This document shows positions 1-8,100 of a stretch of 10,901 bases of DNA, piece by piece. The notes beneath the pieces are model-generated. The model searched no databases. It was not told the origin of the DNA and saw only the letters and a program-made list of their open reading frames with translations. The stretch is from an uncultured Ruminococcus sp. (GTDB lineage Bacteria; Bacillota; Clostridia; Oscillospirales; Acutalibacteraceae), in NCBI GenBank assembly GCA_902783815.1, contig CACZSM010000193.1, positions 1-10,901 on the forward strand, read 5' to 3'. Position numbers and translations under genes: made by a program. Position 1 is the first letter of the stretch; each line of letters starts with the position of its first letter.

Positions 1-3000
1 ATGTCAAGGTATCTGTCAAGGACAGCAAAGGCAATATATCAGAAAAGACATTCTTAGTAAGATCAGGTTCAGAAAATGTAGTTGCAAGCGGTGACTTCAG
101 CTATGGCGATACTGTTCTCAGCTATATACTGGACGATAAGGGTACGCTTACCGTATTTGGAAAGGGCGCTATTGCTGATTACAACTATAACAATTCACCA
201 TTCAGAAGTATGTCTGAAAATATCACAAAGATCGTTATAGAAAGCGGAATAACTGCTGTAGGAAAGTACGCTTTCTATGAATTGTATGATGTGGAAACAG
301 TTGTACTGTCAAATACGGTAAAATCAATAGGGGATAGTGCCTTTGGATGTTGTAACAGACTCACAAAAGCAGAAATACCTGCAAGCGTTACAGAAATAAA
401 CAGTTATGCCTTTTCTGGCAGTGTTACCATCTATGGTAAATCGGGTTCAAAGGCAGAAGAATATGCTGAAAACCAAGATTTTGAATTTGTTGATACTTCT
501 ACTCCGGTCAACTATTCATCTGTAGATAAATGTGTAGTAAAGCCGGGCGGATCCGTAAGCATAACATCAACAGCGGAATATGGCAGCGGTAAATATACCT
601 ATGGCTATTTCTACAAGAAAGCCGGTGAAACGACCTGGACTACCCTTAGTGCGGTTTCTTCGACCAATAGCGCAGTATTCAAGCCTGAGGAAGAGGGAAC
701 ATATATCGTAAGAGCACTTGTAAAGGATAGCGCCGGCAAGAAGGTAGATAGACTGTTTGCAGTAAGGGCTGTTGAAGACAATGTGGAAAGAAGCGGAGTT
801 CTTTCAAGTGACGATAAGAACAGTGTTTCCTATTATTTGGATGGAAATGGCAAGTTAACGATATTCGGTATCGGAAATACCGGCGACTTCATAGGTGATG
901 GTGATTACGGTCCGGACAGAGTTACTCCGTTTATTGATTGTTCTGATATCACCTCTGCTGTAATAGAGGAAGGCATAACGAGAGTCGGCAACTTCATGTT
1001 CTATGATTCGTATTTTATAAAGAGCGTAGTTCTTCCGGAGAGCCTTAATTCTATTGGTAACTATTCATTCTGGGATACATCTGTTTCAAGAGTAACTATC
1101 CCTGCAAATGTGCAGGTTATCGGTGAACACGCTTTCCATGACACAAACGGCAATAAGATAACTTTCTGCGGAACAGAAGGTACTGTTGCTGAGAGCTATG
1201 CGGCTGAAAATGATTATGATTTCATAGATATATCCAAGCCGTTCAACAATTCAACTCTGGATAACTATGCGGTAGCATCCGGGGATACGGTCATGATAAG
1301 AGGCGCAGCAGAATACGGAAGCGGCAATTATACCTATTCCTACTACTATAAGAAGTCAACAACGACTTCCTGGATGCGTATAGGTTCAGCAAATACTACT
1401 GAAACTATTGCATACTTCAAAACCGGCTCAAAGGCTGATTATGATGTAAAGGTAGTTGTAAAAGACAGCAAAGGCAAGATATCTGAAAGATACTTCAAGG
1501 TAAGATCACTTGCTGAAAGACCGCTGAAAAACGGAAAATGCGGCGACAATGTATTCTATATGCTCGATAAGTACGGAACTCTTACCGTATTCGGCAGCGG
1601 CAATATGGATAACTATAGTGACAGCTATTCTTCACCGCTTCGCAATCTTGGTGATTACAACGAAGATGAAAATGATACGAATGTCAGAGTAAAGAGCGTT
1701 ATCTTTGAAAAGGGAGTAACGAATGTCGGAAAGTATGCCCTGTGCGGACAGAGCAGCATTGAAACAGTTACCCTGGCTGATACCGTTACAAGCATTGGCA
1801 GAAATGCTTTCAGTGACTGCTATGGTCTGAAAACTATAGAGATACCTGCATCTGTAAAGACAATAGAGTACAATTCGTTCAGTGATGACGATGGCGTTGT
1901 TATCTGCGGATATAAGGGATCCTATGCAGAGCAATATGCAAAAGATAACTATATTGAATTCATTGATATTGAAAAGCCTGCCCTCTTTGCAGATGTTGAT
2001 ACCTATGCGGCTGCAAAGAACGATAAGATCACTCTGACGGCAAACGCAAAATACGGCAGCGGCGGATTTACCTATGCTTACTATTACAGACCTGTTGACG
2101 GCGATGGAAACTGGACACTGCTCAGTGATTACAGTAGTAAAAACAAGTTTACATTTACGGGATATGATGAAGGTGACTATGAACTTAAAGTTTCAGTCAA
2201 GGACAGTAAGGGTCAGACAGCTGAAAAACAGTCAAGAGTAAGGATAGTCGGTGAAAAGCCGGCAGCTCAGGGAAGATGCGGAGATGACGCTTACTATCTT
2301 CTCGGAAATGACGGTACTGTTTATATTTACGGTACGGGAGAAGTGGATGGCTTTAGTTGGGACGGGTCACCATTAAAAGGCAACACCGGGGTAAAAGCTG
2401 TTGTGATTGAATACGGTATCACAGAGGTCAACGGATATCTGGTCAATTATTGTTCAGAACTGCGGAAGGTTTTTGTAAGCAGCACTGTAAATTATATTTC
2501 CGAAAGTGCTTTCTACGGTGTGAGAAGTCCGTTGATAGTAGGCAGCGCCGGATCCTATGCTGAGAGATATGCCGAAAGAAACAGATATGAATTTGCTGAT
2601 GTTGATAAGCCGTATAATGAATCTACAGTAAGCAGCTATGTTGTAAAAGTCGGCGATACCGTAACAATAAACGGAGCAGCAGATTTCGGCAGCGGAGACT
2701 ATACTTATACCTACAGCTATAAGAAGGCAACTTCGACAAGCTGGAACCGTATCGGAAACGCTGGTACGACCGAAACTACAGCATCATTCAAGACAGGTTC
2801 AAAGGCAGATTATAATGTAAAGATAACTGTAAAGGACAGCAAGGGTAATACGGCTGATAAGGAATTTACCGTAAGGTCAACAAATGCAAATGTCGTTGAA
2901 TCCGGAGAGATCGGAAATAAGGGCAATAATGTATGCTATATGATAGAAGATAACGGTACGGCAACGATATTCGGCAGCGGCAATATGAAAGACTTTTCAT

Positions 3001-5139
3001 GGGAAAATTCTATCTTCCGTCTGCGTGAATATTCTGAAAATGGAAATAGCAGTGATGTAGCGGTAAAGAAGCTGATAGTTGAAGAGGGCGTAACAAGTAT
3101 AGGCAGCTATGCTTTCTATAATCTTAACAGTCTTACAGATGTCAGCATACCGTCAACTGTTACCAGAATAAATGACTATGCTTTCTCATACTGTCATGGA
3201 CTGAAAAGTATCCGGATACCGGCAACAGTAACAAAGATCACCTCCTTCTCAGGCTTTAACAGTGACTTCGAGATATGCGGATATAAGAATTCAACAGCTG
3301 AGAAAGTTGCAAAAGACTATTCATACAAATTTGTTGATATGGCTGTTACAGATAATATCTCGACCATAGATGCAGCTGCAAGGAAAAAGGGCGGTTCATT
3401 TACTCTGACAGGTGCCGCAAGGTTTGGCTCGGGAAGCTATAAGTACACTTATGATTACAGACTGTCCGGCAGTGATGACTGGATCCGTGCAGGCAGCGAG
3501 GGTACAACTGCTTCAAGCGTAACGATCACTCCTGAAAATGAGGGTATCTACGAAGTAAGAATAATCGCTGAGGACAGCGAGGGCAGCCAGTCTGAAAAGA
3601 GATTTACATTGCTCGTATCCGAAAAGAATATCTTTAAAAGTGGCTTGTGCAGCATGAATCCGGATAGTACGGCTTCATACGCTCTGTTTACAGATGGAGA
3701 ACTTCTTGTATTCGGCAGCGGAGCAGCTGATAAGACATTCCTGCAAAGTGATTATTACGATGATGATTATGATAACGGAAGCTATAGTAACAGTATAAAG
3801 AGTATCGTTATATCAGAGGGTATAACTTCTATCGGAAATAACCTGTTCTGTAACCTGAATAATCTTGAAACTGTTACCTTCCCTGAAAACAGCCTTACAA
3901 GTATAGGATATTACTCTTTTGGAGATTGTCCTGCACTGAAAAGAGTAATTATACCCGACAGCGTTACAAGTGTTGACAGAGATGCTTTTGAATACTGCTA
4001 TGATCTGCAGATCTGTTCAAATGCAGAACTGATAGCGAAAATGTCTGCCAACGGTCCAGACTATATAGAGTATGTTGATGTAGGACTGCCTCTGAATAAT
4101 TGTACGGTGAGCAGCTATGCAGTAAAGCCGGGAGAAAGTATAACTCTCTCCAGAGGAGCAGAATTCGGCAGCGGTGAATATACATATTCATTCGGCTATC
4201 GTATGGCAGGGGAAAGCTCATGGACGGCAATCGCAGATGACAGTGATGTATTTACTCCTGAAAAGTCAGGAACATACTTCGTCAAGGCTACCGTTACTGA
4301 CAGCAATGGAAATTCTGAAGACAAGCAGTTTGCAGTCAAGGCAGTGGATGCCGGAATTGTAAGCAGCGGAGTTGTCGGAGATAATACAAGCTGTGTAAGC
4401 TATATGGTGGATACAGAGGGTACTCTTACTGTATTCGGTACCGGCAGAATAAAGAATTTCAATTGGAATAATTCACCGTTCAACGGAAACCAAACAATCC
4501 TCGGAACGATCAGATCCATCGTTATAGAGGAAGGTATTACTTCGGTCGGCGATTATTCATTCAGGAACAACAGTTCACTGAAAACATTGAAACTTCCGGA
4601 AAGCCTTATCCGTATCGGCGATTATGCGTTTTCATCCGACGAAAAACTCGAAAGGGTAGTAATACCTAAGAATGTAGAGGAAATATATGACGATGCCTTT
4701 GCTTACTGTGATGGTCTTGTTGTATGCGGATATCCTGAGTCAGAAGCGGAGGATATTGCACGCAGTTATGGATACAGGTTTGTTGATGTCACCGTTCCGT
4801 ATAATATCTCTACAGTACCGGAAAGAGTTGTAAAGGTCGGTCAGACAGTAACAATAAACGGCGCGGCAGAATTCGGCAGCGGAAAATATACCTATTCATA
4901 TTACTACAAGAAGGCATCATCCGCTTCCTGGAGCCGTATCGGTTCGGAAAATACAACTGAAACTCAGGCATCCTTCACTCCGGGATCTGCGGCTGATTAC
5001 TGTGCAAAAGTAGTGGTAAGCGACGGCACCGGAGCAAAGATCGAAAAGGAATTCATAATAAAGGCTTTGAATTATGACGCCCTTGCAAGCGGCAGCTGCG
5101 GAGATAAGAATAGTGAGGTATTCTATGTTGTAGATAACG
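1..5139 (+). repeat. Tandem long-period modules with short LRR blocks (seven units)
   Basis: Seven successive units each hold a linker, a block of 2-3 BspA-type LRRs, a SYAE-YA cap and one Ig-like module. The YGSG-type motif that opens each Ig-like module lies near 579, 1311, 2050, 2681, 3419, 4161 and 4869, so the period is about 630-740 bases (roughly 210-247 residues). The 2681 unit has only two recognisable LRRs in front of it, which explains its shorter period. The copies have diverged in DNA, but words such as AAGGACAGCAAGGGCAA and GGCAGCGG recur. This points to old duplication of a whole LRR-plus-Ig unit rather than recent copying. The unit at the left edge is incomplete, so the array continues upstream. 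Confidence 0.85.
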
Positions 5140-8100
5140 AGGGTACAATGACAGTATTCGGCAGCGGTATGGCAGCAAATGCAAATCTGGATGAAGTATC
5201 CGACAATGTTAAGAAGATAGTTGTAGAAAAGGGTGTAACAGGTCTTGCAGGATCCTGCTTCGGTGACTACAACAATCTCGAAACTGCTGTGCTTGACGAT
5301 GGTATCACAAGTATAGGAAGCTATGCTTTTGAATACTGCAGAAAGCTGAAAAATATTAATCTTCCGTCAGCATTGACTTCTGTAGGTAATTCTGTATTCA
5401 GTAGCTGCAGTTCGCTTGAGTCAGTTACAATTCCGGAGGGTATCAAAAATATTCCTTCCTATTTCTTCAGCGGCTGTACAGCACTTAAAGAAGTTATACT
5501 TCCGTCAGGACTTACGGAAATACAAAATAATGCCTTCAGTCGCTGCGGCGGAATAGAATCACTTATGTTCACCGGCGGAAAAGTGACATATATATCCGAA
5601 TATGCCTTCAACGATGCAGATGGAATCATACTCTGCGGAGAACCCGGATCATATATTGAAAAATATGCTAAAAATAATGATATGCTGTTCTCTGACAAGT
5701 CCCTTCCGCTTAATCTGTCGTCCGTTGAGAAGGTCGGCGTAAAGGCAGGGGGAACAGTGAAGCTGAATGCTCGTGCTAAATACGGCAGCGGCAGCTTTAC
5801 CTATACCTACTACTACAAGAAGTCAACATCAAAGTTCTGGACAAGAATTGGCGATGCGGATACAACAGAAACTACAGCGTCTTTCACAGCAGGCTCAGCA
5901 GCTGAATACAATGTAAAAATAGTTGTAAAGGACAGCAAGGGCAAGCAGTCTGCAAGAGAGTTTACAGTCAAGGCAATAAGTGCTGATATTGCTGCAACAG
6001 GAATATGTGGAAATAATACATCCTTTGTTCTTGATAATAATGGCAAGCTGTATCTGTTCGGCTCAGGCAGCGTTACAAACGGATTGTATTCTGCGATCTC
6101 GGATAATTACGGTTCAAAAACAATTTATTCCGTAACGGAAGCTGAAATCGGATCCGGCATAAAATCTGTATCTGACAGTACATTCAGTGGATTTGAAAAT
6201 CTCAGAAGTGTTGTAATTCCGGAAGGAATTGAATCTATCGGTTCAAATGCTTTCTCAGGTACAAACCTCAAGAGCGTTGTTCTTCCGTCAACTGTTGTCA
6301 GCGTAGGTCGTTCAGCATTTGAAAACTGCGCTAACCTTGAAAGCGTAACGCTTAACGAGGGTCTTGAATCCATCGGTTCAAATGCGTTCGGTAACTGCAG
6401 TAAGCTCAGTACATTGAATATTCCTTCAACCGTAAAGAGCTTTGATGAAAATATAGTACGCTATTCAAAATCTCTCAGCGCTATAAATGTATCTGAGAAC
6501 AACGAGAATCTTTGCTCAAAGAACGGCGTTGTATATAATAAGGAAATGACAAAGCTCATCTGTGTTCCTGAGGGAGCCACAATATCTGAATTCACAGTTC
6601 CGGCAACCGTAACAGTGATAGGACAGAGCGCTATGAGAAATTGCAGTAATATTACTAACCTCGTTATCCCGGACAGCGTTTCTGTTATCGGCAGCAGCGC
6701 ATTTGCGTACTGTAAGTTACTGAAAAAGGCTGAGCTTCCGGACAGCGTTGCATCAATCGGTGAATATGTATTTGACAACTGCGCTTCACTTGATGAAATA
6801 AGATTACCGTCCGGTATTACAAGCATACCTGAAAGTATGTTCCAGGGCTGCAAGAGTCTGACAGAAGTTCAGATTCCGGATGGTGTTACAACTATCGAAG
6901 AATTTGCTTTCAATTTGTGCGATAATCTTTCAACAGTTAATATACCTTCCGGAGTGACCCGTATCGGCAGCCATGCGTTCTCAAATACCGATCTGCAGTC
7001 AATTGATCTTCCTGACGGAGTTACTTATATTGGTTCAGGCGTTTTCAGCAATTGTGATAAACTGGATCACATTACTATCCCGGCTGGTGTAAAAGAGATA
7101 TATGACAGTACATTCTATGGATGCGTTAATCTTGTTTATGTAGTTTTACCTGAGAATCTCGAATTGATCGGCTATGATGCTTTTTTAAACTGCTCATCTC
7201 TCGAAAGAATAGATCTTCCGACTAAACTGAAAATAATCAGAAGCTGTGCTTTCATGAATACTGCTATGGAATCACTGTTTATTCCGGCTTCGGTCGTTGA
7301 AATCGGCGGTAGAGCAGTATCAGAAGGCGTTGCCATAATCGGACATACGGGAACCGCTGCAGACTTCTTTGCAACGGAAAACAGTCTTGAATTCAGGGAT
7401 GTCATCAATCCTATGAACAGATCCTTTATTGAAAAGCCTGTTGTAAATGTCGGAGGCAATGTAGTTATCAATGGCGCAGCAGAATTTGGCAGCGGAGACT
7501 ATACATTCTCCTACTTCTACAAAAAGGCTGCAAGCTCATCATGGACAAGAATCGGCAGCGGCTATACAGCTGAAACAACCGCATCATTCAAGACAGGTGC
7601 AGAGGCTGATTACAATGTCAAGGTGGTAGTCAAGGACAGCAAGGGCAGAACGGATGAGAGGATATTTACGATCCGTTCAACAAAGAAAACTATATCAGAG
7701 TGCGGAAGAATAGGCAAACCGAACAGCAATGTCAGCTATATGCTTGACAGCACAGGTACGGTAACTATATTCGGCAAGGGCGAGATTTCAGATTTCACAG
7801 CTGAGTCATCAGTATTTGCAGGCAGAGATGATATCAAGAGTGTCAAGATCGAAAGCGGCGTTACAAGTGTTGGCGACTGTCTTTTCAGTAACTGCAAGAA
7901 TCTTGCGACCATCGCTCTTGCTGACAGCATTAAGAGAATTGGCGGCTACACATTCAATAAATGTGCTGTTACATCTGTAAAACTGCCTGTTGCTCTTGAA
8001 TCCATTAGAACCTGTGCATTCTCAGATTGCAGTAAACTCAGCAGCATTACCTTACCTGGCTCACTCAAATCTTTGGGCGAGGCAACATTCAGCGGCTGTA

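Noticed and set aside
210..212. First ATG of the giant frame as the true gene start
   Set aside because: The 69 codons before it are open and encode the same module type (Ig-like tail plus GTLTVFG linker), and there is no Shine-Dalgarno site at this ATG. The gene begins upstream of the window.
1632..7930. Several minus-strand frames of 64-130 codons and short plus-strand frames within the giant gene
   Set aside because: They are shadows of the repeat-coding frame, with no recognisable domains or ribosome sites.
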